In this document: positions 12,835-24,100 of the stretch, piece after piece
Layout of the letters: each line of letters begins with the position of its first letter
Numbering within the stretch: position 1 is the first letter of the stretch
The notes under the pieces: model-generated
The model's input: only the letters and a program-made list of their open reading frames with translations
Databases searched by the model: none
Told to the model about the DNA's origin: nothing
NCBI GenBank assembly: GCA_023630585.1
Contig: CM042562.1
Span: forward strand, 11,359,184 to 11,423,183
Direction of reading: 5' to 3'
DNA length: 64,000 nucleotides
DNA from: Cranoglanis bouderius
Taxonomy: Eukaryota; Chordata; Actinopteri; Siluriformes; Cranoglanididae
Made by a program: the position numbers and the translations under genes

Positions 12835-13501
12835 AGTATGTGTATGCAAGACTAAGCCAAATGATGTGAGATGATTTAGACATACAGGTTAGCTGTACAG
12901 TTTACACAATGCTAGACCTCGTTAGCACCATCAAATCTCCAGTGCAAATCTACATAAAACACCCACTACATCTACTTCAGACACCAAACATAAAGGAATA
13001 CTCCAGCCTTGTTCACCCTAATCTCTATGTACCATATATTTGTGTGTGATTACAGCAGGCAGGAATTGCACGTTTTTCTCAACACCCAGTTATAATGGAA
13101 GTCTAAGGGCAGTTGTTGAGTCCGTCCGAAATCTCATACTGTGACAGTACCTACTGCATTTGCCTACTGCTCAGCTGTTGACACAGTACGTACTGATCAG
13201 TATATGTGTGTAGTATGAATACAATCTGGACGTACTACATCCACCATGTTGGGACTGTCATGTGACTTAGAACTTCAAAAGAGCCAACATGCTGCCTTCT
13301 GCCATTTTTGATTCTGAAAGTTCTTCCTTGCCAGTCCCGTTACCTTATGGGATGGTGCAGTATACACAGTGTCCAGTGTTTCCATACTGCAAAACAATCA
13401 GTAGGTTGTCTTAGTACAGTACTGTGCAAACGTATTAGGCACATGCAAAGAAATGCTGTAGAGCAAAGATGCCTTCAAAATAATGAAATTAAATGTTTCT
13501 A

Positions 13502-15017
13502 CAGCCGTGGCCAAAAGTTTTGAGAATGACACAAATATTAATTTTCACAAAGTCGACTGCTTCAGTGTTTTTAGATCTTTTTGTCAGATGTTACTAACTG
13601 TTACTGAAGTATAATCACAAGCATTTCATAAGTGTCAATGGCTTTTATTGACAATTACATGAAGTTTATGCAAAGAGTCAATATTTGCAGTGTTGACCCT
13701 TCTTTTTCAAGACCTGTGCAATTCGCCCTGGCATGCCGTCAATCAACTTCTGGGCCACATCCTGACTGATGGCAGCCCATTCTGGCATAATCAATGCTTG
13801 GAGTTTGTCAGAGTTTGTGGGTTTGTGTTTGTCCACCCGCCGCTTGAGGATTGACCACAAATTCTCAATGGGATTAAGGTCTGGGGAGTTTCCTGGCCAT
13901 GGACCCAAAATGTCGATGTTTTGCTCCCCGAGCCACTTTGTTATCACTTTTGCCTTGCGGCAAGGTGCCCCATCATGCTGGAAAAGGCATTGTTCGTCAC
14001 CAAACTGTTCTTGGATGGTTGGGAGAAGTCGCTCTCTGAGGATGTTTTTGTACCATTCTTTATTCATGGCTGTGTTCTTAGGAAAAATTGTGAGTGAGCC
14101 CACTCCCTTGGCTGAGAAGCAACCCCACACATGAGTGGTCTCAGCATGCTTTACTGTTGGCATGACACAGGACTGATGGTAGCGCTCACCTTTTGTTCTC
14201 CGGACAAGCTTTTTTCCACATGCCCCAAACAATCAGAAAGGGGATTCATCAGAGAAAATGACATTACCCCAGTCCTCAGCAGTCCAATCCCTGTACTTTT
14301 TGCAGAATAGCAGTCTGTCCCTGATGTTTTTCCTGGAGAGAAGTGGCGTCTTTGCTGCCCTTCTTGACGCCAGGCCATCCTCCAAAAGTCTTCGCCTTAC
14401 TGTGCATGCAGACGCATTCACACCTGCCTGCTGCCATTCCTGAGCAAGCTCTGTACTGGTGGTGCCCCGATCCCGCAGCTGAATCAACTTTAGGAGTCGG
14501 TCCTGGCGCTTGCTGGACTTTCTTGGGCGCCCTGAAGCCTTCTTCACAACAGTTGAACCTCTCTCCTTGAAGGTCTTGATGATCCGATAAATGGTTGATT
14601 TAGGTGCAATGATGGCTGCACGTGTTTCCTTGCAGGTAACCATAGTTAACAGAGGAAGAACAATAATTTCAAGCACCACCCTCCTTTTAAAGCTTCCAGT
14701 CTGTTATTCTAACTCAATCAGCATGACAGAGTGATCTCCAGCCTTGTCCTCGTTAACACTCTCACCTGTGTTAATGAGAGAATCACTGACATGATGTCAG
14801 CTGGTCCTTTTGTGGAAGGGCTGAAATGCAGTGGACATGTTTTTTTGGGATTAAGTTCATTTTCATGGCAAAGAGGGACTTTGAAATTAATTGCAATTCA
14901 TCTGATCACTCTTCACAACATTATGGATTATATGCAAATTGCCATCATAAAAACTGAAGCAGTAGACTTTGTGAAAATTAATATTTGTGTCATTCTCAAA
15001 ACTTTTGGCCACGGCTG
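13502..15017 (-). mobile_element. fourth layer: nearly intact Tc1 transposon
   Basis: 1516 bp, flanked by TA on both sides, with inverted ends CAGCCGTGGCCAAAAGTTTT...AAAACTTTTGGCCACGGCTG that continue matching for about 50 bp. It is the youngest insertion of the nest because every other layer is broken by it. Confidence 0.95.
13678..14679 (-). pseudogene. Tc1 transposase with a single in-frame stop
   Basis: Two open stretches, 14679-14233 and 14232-13678, are in the same frame and are separated by one TGA right after FSDESPF. Together they give about 333 codons, a normal Tc1 length. Visible parts: HTH/linker (STIYRIIKTFKERG, the GRPRKS GRPR-like motif), first catalytic Asp in FSDES, second in FQHDGAPC, Glu in NSPDLNPIENLW (DD34E spacing), and a C-terminus ending KKKGQHCKY. 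A CGA-to-TGA change at a CpG is the likely cause of the stop. No protein of full length is expected. Confidence 0.9.
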
Positions 15018-15512
15018 TACATTTAAAAAAAAAAAAAATACAGTAAAGAGCAGTAAACAGTAGTAAATGAAACAAAGTCAATATTTGTTGTGACAAAAAA
15101 TAAAAATAAAAAACAAATAGTAGTCTCCGATACAATTAGTGCAGTTTTATAAGGAAATGAGCTGGTAAGTTTTATTGAGCATCTTGTAGAACCAGACACA
15201 GTTCTTCTGGAGACTTTGACTTTCGTACTTGCATCTTATTTTTGCAGCAAATCCCAGCAGCCTTCATTGTGTTTTTTGTCTGAAAAGTGGTCTCTTACAG
15301 AATATGCTGCTTTCTTTAATGACATACAAATCTATAACAAATCTATAACAAAGTTTGTACTAAAAAAATAGGGTGACTAAAACATTTGCACAGTACTGTA
15401 TTTCTTGCCTAGTGTTTTATGAATGTTGAGAATTCGGACATACTACTCCTTTGGTGTACTGCTTTTCACCTTCTGTATAGTAGAGTAGTACGGACATTTG
15501 GACGCAGCCTGT

Positions 15513-15914
15513 GTTTCAGAACACAGAACACAGATTTTTGTAGAATGTTTTCAGTCAAAGATATTTGTAAATTAAGCTAATCTTTTTTTCATTATTTGTC
15601 TTTTCAGACATCGCACTTTTATTTCGGAGAGAATTTATGATCCTGTGTTACCAACTCAATGCATAAACATGGAAGTAAAAGCATGGACGTTTCCATCTGA
15701 TGATGTATAAATACCACAAAACCTTTGGGGAAGTGAATGTAACTGTAATTTACTATTTACTGTTTTGCTCCAGTGTTTAAAAAGTAGACAAGAACAGCTT
15801 TGCTAAGACTTTGTCTCATGTCTGTCTCATCATAAGACCTTTATTGCAAGTATCACAACTGTAGTTTTAATATTATAGCATTATATAGTCACATATTAAG
15901 TTCATCTACAGAAT
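15513..15914. other. central part of the outermost MITE
   Basis: Sequence between the end of the second layer and the right arm; no coding potential. Confidence 0.4.
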
Positions 15915-16107
15915 TCAACAACTGCCCTTTAGACTTCTATTATAAGTGAATTTTGTGTCAACATTCTTTCTGTTTTTCGGTGGTGTTTTTTTTTTTTTTC
16001 TTACTACAGAAAGAACTGTGTTGAAATGATTGTCTGTGCTAATCACTCATACACTACAGATACAGTAGATAAGGATTAGGTGGGAAAATGCTGGAGTATA
16101 CCTTTAA

Positions 16108-16834
16108 ACATGTTGCTTAAAGCAAATCTCAGGGTTTTTAATCACAGCAGGCTTAAAAAGAAAAGCTCAGTGTACTGAATGCTTAAAAATATTTAAATGT
16201 TTCTGTGAGGCAAAAACAGAGCATGACTGTGAAATATGCTAAACAAATGGATTTGCAGCTAGTTGCAGGCTGAATTACACAAAAAAGGTCTCATCATTCA
16301 AATTATTCAAAGGTTTGAGCACAACACTGCTTCCACAAAAACCTCATGATAAACAGCGAGAGAATTCCTAGAGTGGCACAGATTGTAGGATTAGTGCTAG
16401 TCTGCATGAGACTATTTGAACACAAGGGTAATTTAACCCTTTATTCACCTCTAAGCGCTATGACTCAGCATGTTTTGCATTGGTGAGTTCATTCGTGGTG
16501 TAGTTTTCATTCATAATTTATTTTCAAACATACAGTACTATGAGTAGCATTTATGAAAGCGCATCATTAATTGAGAGGGTGGTGATTTATACCCCCTCAG
16601 AGCCTGGGGCGGGTCAATGATCATGTGATTGAGCTCACTATTCAAATTCATTCATTATGTGGAGGGAACATGTGCATTAGCGGTTACTTTATGTTAGATC
16701 AGGGATTTTATTTTAGGATGTCATATATTATAGTTCTTCAGGTGCAGGATTACATGTGCAGCGTCGGTGGTAATTACAAGCAAGAATATAAACCTTCTGC
16801 AAAAATAAAAGAAAATAATAAAATGAATGAATAA
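16108..16834. other. presumed jakmip3 intron, no recognised feature
   Basis: About 0.7 kb of A/T-rich DNA with short spurious frames and nothing that I can name. Confidence 0.4.
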
Positions 16835-16883
16835 GTAAACAAACAAACAAGCAAACAAACAAAACAAACAAATAAATAAATAA
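16835..16883. repeat. (CAAA)n/(AAAT)n repeat
   Basis: CAAA units passing into TAAA units; a run of 13 G follows at about 16976-16988. Confidence 0.9.
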
Positions 16884-17236
16884 ATTCAATGCCTCTGTTG
16901 TGATCTAGAATAAATATTACATTAAATAGTTAATGTTTTTGTATTAAGTGTTTTTTGTTTTGTTTGTTTTTTAAGGGGGGGGGGGGGGTTGGAGTGTCTA
17001 AAATTGCTCTTCTAGGAATTTCTTCAGACCCAGATAGAACCAGAATGTCTGGTTTTGTATTTAAAATGACTTTCTACTACAGCAAACATCCATGAACATA
17101 CAAACTAAATCTGAAACAGAGAGCCATTTTCCCCTCTGATTCCCCCTCTGCCTTTAACAGTTTAGAGCCAAACTCACAAATCACCTGAACAGGTGACCTC
17201 TGTTAATAATAATCAATACCCAAATGACATTTGTGC

Positions 17237-17556
17237 ATTTTCCATACCATTTATCCTACACAGGGTCACAGGGGAGCCTTGGGCCTATCCCAGGGAACTC
17301 TGGGCACAAGGTGGGGGACACCCTGGGAGGGGTGCCAATCCATTGCAGGGCACACATTATGGACAGTTTGGAAATGCCAATCAGCCTACAACGCATGTCT
17401 TTGGACTGGGGGAGGAAACTAGGATGAAACCCCCGAAGCACGGGGAGAACATATAAATACCAAATACCGTGTACACAGGTGGAGGCGAGAATCGAACCCC
17501 CAACTCTGGAAGTGCAAGGCAAACATTCTAACCACTAAGCTATCATACCCCGCAAT
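17237..17556 (-). mobile_element. SINE S1, full length
   Basis: The plus strand reads tail to head: CATACCATTTATCCTACACAGG, then ATGTCTTTGGACTGGGGGAG, GCACGGGGAGAACAT, GAATCGAACCCCCAAC (B box complement) and CTAACCACTAAGCTATCA (A-box end). Confidence 0.8.
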
Positions 17557-17899
17557 CTGATTAGATAATTCAAAGTCTAAACTTGGATAGAATTATTTAT
17601 ACACTTTTACATCATGCCAACGTCAGCATCATATTAAATCAATATGACACATGCATGAAAAAACTAGATGCAATCCTGGACCATGAAATTCTATCAGAAA
17701 CTGGAATTTAAAAAACAGACAGGCCAACTGAGGAGAACTAGCCTTTAGCAACACAATCCAAGCTCATATAAGTCTAAAAATAACCCAACAGTTGGAGCTT
17801 TATTGCTGTGAAATGTATTTACCAAGCTGTTGCAGCTAAACAGTATTTGATACAGAATCTGAATTCCCCGTTTGCAGTGGCAGCTTGCAGTCCAGCAGG
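17557..17899. other. presumed jakmip3 intron, no recognised feature
   Basis: A/T-rich DNA without frames or repeats that I can name. Confidence 0.4.
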
Positions 17900-18400
17900 C
17901 CGTGATCGAGATCGTTTACAGGTAAGCTATATCTCCGTGACATACAAAACGCATATGATCCCTGCTATCAACACAGGAAAAAACCCCACAGTTCCGCTTG
18001 AATGCATGCAGAGAACAGCAGTAGCACCAACCTGCAGATCCTGATCCTGATTGTGCTGCGTTTTCAATCTGCGTGCTGCAGCCGGATCCTCAGTCATCCT
18101 CAGTGAGTCGTAGCACACGCTCTGAAACGAGAACGGATGTGCTGTCATGCCCAGAGCTTCATACGGACGTTTCAGCATCCCCCTGTTCTCCTCTCATCCC
18201 CTCTTATATCATTTCATCTCACTGTTCCTGCCCGGTTCTGCAAAGGCACAGAGGATGGATGCAATGCCAAGGACAGCCGGCTTCACAACTGAGCCAGGGG
18301 ACAGTGATTCATCAGAAAGAGCAACAGTCAGGAGGAAACAGGAGAATAGAAAAGAAAGCAGAATTGCCAAAGGAGGAGTTTGAGTGGATGATTTTTGAAG

Positions 18401-18440
<40 letters not shown>

Positions 18441-18650
18441 AGGGCTGGGTGCTTACCATAAACATACCCCCAACCCTGATGGAGCGCGGGATGAAGCTGG
18501 CAGCAGAGTGGAGGAGAGGAAGAGAGGAGGAGGTGATGGAGGAGGAGGCGTTTGAAGCACGCGCGCATACACAAATAAACGCACACATATACACAGAGGA
18601 GCTCAGCAGTGTGTTGCAAAACACACTGTTGGGATGCACAACGCTGTGAG
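17900..18650 (-). promoter_or_regulatory. candidate jakmip3 promoter and 5' non-coding exon
   Basis: This stretch is more GC-rich than its surroundings and carries a long CT tract when read on the minus strand. Two good minus-strand splice donors occur: CTGCAG|GTTGGT at 18032/18031 and TTATG|GTAAGCA near 18456. Since the jakmip3 ATG exon has an acceptor just upstream of its start, a 5' non-coding exon must lie further right, and this is the only promoter-like segment before bnip3. The overlapping open frames on both strands are low in complexity and resemble no protein family I know. The assignment is inference and needs transcript ends. Confidence 0.3.
18405..18439. repeat. (GA)n microsatellite
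   Basis: Uninterrupted GA tract; reads as a CT tract in the jakmip3 direction. Confidence 0.95.
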
Positions 18651-18680
18651 CTCAGATCCTGTCATCTCCTGGGGTGTTCA

Positions 18681-18704
18681 GTGTGTGTGTGTGTGTGTGT
18701 GTGT
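18681..18704. repeat. (GT)n microsatellite
   Basis: Twelve GT units. Confidence 0.9.
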
Positions 18705-19225
18705 TAGTGTTATAGAGAGAACTCATGGCTTTTTTCACCACCTGCTGGCCACCACACTGCATGACAGGAAAAAAATACATACACAGATATTCACCAACCA
18801 TGATTAAAATAACACATAAAAAAGAAAGAAACTACATAAAATCTAGCATAGCTGACACATATGCTGTCCATAATGTCCAGGTGATTAATCTCTGTTACAC
18901 TGTAGTATAAACAGGGCGTCACGTAGAGAGGCTGACTGTGTGAACTTGTCAGTTGTATAACTTGTATTCCTTGTATAACAGGAATAAACACTACAACACA
19001 CACAGACAGCCTTCCACTCCTGTAGGTGGTGCTAAAGAGACAAATGATATACGAATAGCATTGGTGCCATTCTGGTGACACACATTATAGGATGGCGAAA
19101 GAGGATTTACATTTCACATCATTTTGCATGATAGTATGTTTCCTATAATAATAATCGAGAATGAGGATACATCTGTTAGTTCTTTGAATAGATCTACCAA
19201 GACTACCGAAAGATCCTCCTGTAGT

Positions 19226-19227
<2 letters not shown>

Positions 19228-19269
<42 letters not shown>
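19228..19269. repeat. (CA)n microsatellite
   Basis: About 20 CA units. Confidence 0.95.
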
Positions 19270-19271
<2 letters not shown>

Positions 19272-19366
19272 TAAATGTGTGTCATTTATTTCCTAACACT
19301 TGGTTACTCCTCCAATTGCCATCGTTTGTTACTATCACTACATTTTTAATTAACATGTTACACTTA

Positions 19367-19548
19367 CAGGGTGTCCAAAAAGTCAGGAACCAACGATGTA
19401 AAGCTACTTCATTTTGTGTTTATTATTTACAACATATGCTCTACATGTTCACCCTTACACTCTACACATATTCTCAGCCACTCTATCATGTTTTTGTGGA
19501 TTTTGCTCAACATATTCCCACTTGTTCCTGACTTTTTGGACACTCTGT
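19367..19548. mobile_element. short mariner-type MITE
   Basis: 182 bp flanked by TA on both sides with 24-bp inverted ends, CAGGGTGTCCAAAAAGTCAG at the left and the complement of CTGACTTTTTGGACACTCTG at the right. The interior has no transposase remnant. Confidence 0.85.
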
Positions 19549-20640
19549 TAATTCATTTAGTACAAAGCACCGCATGTAGCAACATACAAGTTAATTTGGG
19601 AATGTCCTAAAATTGTTTGCAGTTATCTGGGTCACACTGTATTACGCCCAGCTAATACCCATGCAGTTATAAATAAAATTTAATTACAATGTAATTACAG
19701 TGTAATTACTCAGGATATAGGCACTGTTGCATATGAATTGCAGTCATACTTATAGTATATTATGTAAATACATGTTTATCACTTTTCAATTTGTGTAAGC
19801 ACACAAATATTTCTTGAGCATTGTAGCACAACATTACGACCTTAAACACAAAGTCAATTTGTGTAACAAGATGAGTAATTACACCATTTTCTTTCTCACT
19901 GTAGATGTGCGTAGTTACTTGTACTGCAACCAGTCAAGAAATGACAACTTACCCAACATTTAACTAGCTGTATTGCTTATGTAATATCTAACCAAATGAT
20001 TGATTGGTAATATGACAGTACTTAGACAGGAAAAAGCAGAGGAAGAGTTTAGTTCCTGTGCCAATGCAATGAGATATTGTGAAATGCCATTCTGGTTTTC
20101 CCGTTAGTTACCACGTTGTAGCAAATATTGTAAGCAATTCCATAAAAGTTACACTTTAAAATTACTCAACAATTACTGTGTAGTTAGTTACAGATTTAGG
20201 AACTGACCTTACAGCTTACATACACATGTGTAAAAGTATATACATACGGTTACAATGGTCAAGAAACACGTATGTGCTTACAAAACCAGACATGGTAAAA
20301 TTACTGAAAAACGTTACAAGTAAGAGTGCAATTACTCAGTGAAACTGGTAAACTGGTAAAAGTTGAAGTACAGCTTCAAACTGAAGTCTGTAAGGTTAAG
20401 TAGAATCATAACAAGTCTTACATTTATTTCAAGAATGAATGTAAACATACAAGAAAGACTCACAAATGAAAAATACGTCTACCTCAAACTGTGCACTGAT
20501 TTTAGTTACTGATGGTAAATTAGTGCCACTTTCAAAAAAAGGTTGTTTTTTTTTAGAGGTCATTTAGAACTAGTTCATCTAAATCTAGGTCATTAAATAG
20601 TTAAAATAAAATAATAAATTAATTAATAGAAATTAAAAAT
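19549..20640. other. intergenic DNA upstream of bnip3
   Basis: Rich in TTAC/GTAA-type words (ACAGTGTAATTAC, AGTTACAGATTTAG) that suggest an old repeat with a periodic TAC pattern, but no boundaries could be drawn. No coding sequence is seen. Confidence 0.35.
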
Positions 20641-20759
20641 AAAACAGGCGCTCTTTAAAAACGTGAGTGACCAGCATGATTTAATAATCACTTCTAAATC
20701 CACTTGTAATACCTATTTAATGTTTTCAGTCGTTTTCCTGCAATCTGGCAACCCTGATT

Positions 20760-21149
20760 ATTCCAGCTCTCGGTATTTTGCGCAACCGGGCAACCTCGTT
20801 TGTAGTTCACAGGCCTCATGGGCGGTGCTTAGAAGTTCTCAGCCTGACGGGCGGTTATTTGGACCAATCCGCGTACACCAGAAGAACAGCTGAGGATGAC
20901 GTCACGGTGTTTGCGCAGGTTTTGTATTGAAGTAGCACCGATTCCGTACTGAGTCACATGAACACACGTGCGCTGTCTATGCGGCATTAAAGAGTAAAAG
21001 TGAAGTAACTAATGCTTCTCTGTAAATCTGTCTATCTGTCTGAACACGACCAGGCGCAGGCTGATCTTTTTTTTTTATTTTAATCTAGATAATTACCAGT
21101 TTGAAGGAGATTGTATTGTTTGAGGTGTGACTGGAGCCTCTCTGCCATC
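20760..21149 (+). promoter_or_regulatory. bnip3 promoter and 5'UTR region
   Basis: Upstream of the start codon, within about 390 bp, lie a CCAAT box (20864-20868), a palindromic CRE TGACGTCA (20897-20904) and a hypoxia-response-type E-box CACGTGCG (20965-20972, containing the RCGTG core). BNIP3 is a classic HIF-1 target in mammals, with a CACGTG-type HRE close to its start site, so the position fits. An X-box-like half-site pair (GCAACC-G-GGCAAC, 20782-20794) is also present. No TATA box is obvious; the exact start site cannot be read from sequence. Confidence 0.6.
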
Positions 21150-21192
21150 ATGTCGACAGAAAAACAAAGTCTTCCCGAGGAGAATCTGCAAG
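21150..21192 (+). CDS. bnip3: bnip3 exon 1
   Basis: Codes residues 1-14 (MSTEKQSLPEENLQ) plus the first base of G15. Donor CAAG|GTAAAA. The ATG (gccatcATGTC) is the first one after the promoter motifs. An upstream start would be needed for the longer human isoforms, and none is evident here. Confidence 0.93.
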
Positions 21193-24100
21193 GTAAAAAC
21201 AAAAATAATCCTATTTCTTACTATTTAACACAATATATTATAACGATATGAATGAATATTTCATCACGTCAACATGACAGGAGGTATTTAACCATAACTG
21301 TTGTGCTGTAGTGTTTTGTTTTGTTTTTCTTGCTTCGAAACATTGTAACATTTGCTGTAAACACACATGAATGACGCAGTGACGTCAACACTGTCAGTTA
21401 AATGTCAATTAAAGCCTTTCAGTTTACTGGTATATTTATTATTACTATTTTGTAATCTGTCATCTGAAATCTGTTATTTGTGATATGCATTGTGTTAACA
21501 CCGACAATAACAATAACAGCATGGAGGGAGAAACACATTCCTCCATTCAGAGTATGACGTTAGAGAGGCGGGGTCTGTGCTGTGATCTGATTGGCTGATG
21601 AGCACACGATGACCGAGCAGAGCTATTTCCAGCCTATATTTACACCAGCTAAGACACACCTGTCCTTTGTTGATCTGGTGCCCTTCATCCCTGAGCCATA
21701 TTGTTATGCCTCTTCTTAATCGGTGTCTCAATACCATTTTTTTCCATTCTTGATAAGATATCAAGCTTCGTCTAATGTTTACATTTACATTTATAGCATT
21801 TAGCAGACTCCCTTATCCAGAGCGACGTACAAGAGTCAATGTTAATGTTGACCTCACAGTTCTGGGTCAGAGTGTCTGTGCGCTTTTGTTGCCTTTCCAG
21901 ATGTAATGGTGGAGTTGTATATGTCCTCTATTCTTTATGCAGGTCCATGGCAGAAAAAAATAAATAAATAAATAATTCGGATCAATTCTGATACAGAATA
22001 TCAGGGCAATATCAGCCCTGCTACTGATATTTAGTATGAAAAACCTAGTGTCTATAGCCTTGTCACTGGTTAAACGTTTTTGTTTTTTTTCTTCCAGCAC
22101 CGCACTTCAAACCCATTGAGCCATGACTACCCACCATCCTCTGTTATATGACAAACTAGACATAGAATTAGTTCACATATCTAAAGATTAAAAATATATA
22201 CTGACAAACTAACTTAGAACGAATGTCATGTTTACTGACTACATATATTTACATGGAAACATGATTCTGCAATATAATGATTCATTGTGATCAATTCAAA
22301 TTTCGACCAGGTCATGTAAATGCGATTAGATGATTATGTAGTAATTAGGGCAAGGTTAAAAACAAATCTCCTCAATAAACACATTTCTGAAAGCTGCAAT
22401 AAGCAAATGAGCCGTCTATACAGTGTATACATGTTTAACTGCTGTGATCATTGTGACCAATCCCAGACACTGCAAATGACTTTCTGGGTGGGTTTACTTT
22501 TGTGGAACTAAGAATAATAGCCTCACTAACAGTTACAAATAGACAAGATTGCTGACAGTCGTGTCAAGTGATTAAACAGTCTGAAATACCCTCTAGATTT
22601 GGTGTCCGTTGGGGCTCATTTCTTTAAATTTCGCTTTGCTTTGCTGACACGTCCATAACACGTGATCAGTAGTGATTGAAAAGGCACACGTGAAATACAA
22701 CAGCTGGTTTATTAAGCATAAGCTAGATTTCTTTCTTGATCATTGAAGGAGAAAGAGAAGTAAAGAGATTGAACATACAGTGACCAATCAAATTAAAAAA
22801 AAGTAAATAAAGGGACGACAGAACCGTGTGTTTTGTGTACCTAGGTTTGATGGAAAGATAAGGCTAATGGCAAGTACAGATTTTCTAGTTACCATGCTTG
22901 CTATTTGGAGGAGACACGGCATGATTGCAGACCTGAAATACTTGACTTAAAAAAATAAAAAAAAAGAAGGGAAGCATAAATGTTGTTGCCAATCTGGCTT
23001 TCAATGAGTGTGTATGTTCCTATGAGCATGTATAATAGTTTTAGGTGTATGATGAGACTATACAGTACTCTAAGGATCAACTCTAATGGTTTCATAATAG
23101 TAATGCCAAGTTACTGATTGGTGGAAGTATTTTTTACCCCTCCCATTCAATATCACGACCAGCCATCACTGATTTGTAGTAATATTAGTATAATACAAAG
23201 TACAGTGCATAGCATAAACGATTAATGACACAAATAAACCCTTTGTCCCATGGTGTCCCAAAAGTCTCTATACATATGGGACTATGTACACATCGTTGTG
23301 CCTTCATCAGTGGATGTTCCTGGTTGGTCTGTAACACTTCCAGTGTTTTGAATTTGTTAATAAGTTTGGCAACAGTGTCGCGTGTGATGTTCTTGCCATG
23401 TTTCCTGTTAATGGTATCCATGATAATCTTGGTCAGGGGTTGCACCTCAGTGTTTTTTTTTTTTTTTTTTAAATATGGTTGAATAGGATAAATATTAGCC
23501 AAGGCATACCTTCAACAGTACCAAACTGACCTAACAAGGTGTGAAGACATTTGTTTTTATGATGGCAGGCTCTTGGGTGGAGCTGCACTTCAACAACGGA
23601 GGTGGAGGAGCTCCCAAAGCAGCAGTGGAGGATCAGGCCCAGAGTTCAGCCCCGTCCGGAGACATGGAGAAGATGCTGCTGGACGCTCAGCACGAGTCTG
23701 GCAGGAGTAGCTCCAGAGGAAGTCTACCCTGTGACAGGTCAGTCTTTTCACAAGGAGCTTAATTGATATCCAATAACATTCATTTATTTGATGGTTCATT
23801 CATTAACCATGCTGAAACCCATGGACGACAGAATTTAGATTTAGAATGTAGATTTACAAAACTACTGCTATTGCTGAAAATATCATATCACATATTATGT
23901 AGTCTCAAAGAAAGAGACTGGACTCGCATTTAAATATCTTCTTCTTTTACCTGCCTAGTCCTCCAAGGTCCCAGACTCCTTTGCACTTAAGCAGAGGCTC
24001 AGAGGTCCACAGCTCAGGAGAGAAAAACAGCTCACAGGTATATTTTAGTGACGGTTGGCTGCCCAGCCCTGTAATGGATTACTGAATCTTATTAGCTGAA

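Larger units (their letters stand above)
13417..15398 (-). mobile_element. third layer: Tc1-like MITE, family M2, split by a Tc1
   Basis: Ends CAGTACTGTGCAAA and TTTGCACAGTACTG with flanking TA. Without the inserted Tc1 it is about 464 bp. The undisturbed sister copy at 27975-28461 lies in the opposite orientation and reads straight through the insertion point (AAATGTTTTTTACATTT). Confidence 0.88.
13116..15512. mobile_element. second layer: MITE with GTCCGAAAT-type ends
   Basis: Left end GAGTCCGTCCGAAATCTCATACT and right end AGTACGGACATTTGGACGCAGCC are inverted matches, as in a common fish repeat that begins GGCTGCGTCCGAAAT. It carries TACTGC/AGTATGAAT internal blocks on each side of the third layer. 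Confidence 0.7.
12991..16107. mobile_element. outermost layer: long-TIR MITE interrupted by nested insertions
   Basis: Left arm 12991-13119 and right arm 15915-16107 are inverted copies: AAAGGAATACTCCAGC against the complement of GCTGGAGTATACCTTTA, and GGAAGTCTAAGGGCAGTTGTTGA against TCAACAACTGCCCTTTAGACTTC. The centre is split by the element at 13116-15512. No coding remnant of its own is seen. Confidence 0.75.
21193..23568 (+). other. bnip3 intron 1
   Basis: 2376 bp, GT-AG. Besides the repeat core at 21776 and the mariner fragment at 23235 it is A/T-rich DNA without recognised features. Confidence 0.8.

Noticed and set aside
14258..14570. Plus-strand frames within the Tc1 element
   Set aside because: They are antisense shadows of the transposase frame.
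18073..18639. Frames of 136-160 codons on both strands at 18.1-18.6 kb
   Set aside because: They run through a GA/CT tract, overlap on both strands and resemble no protein.
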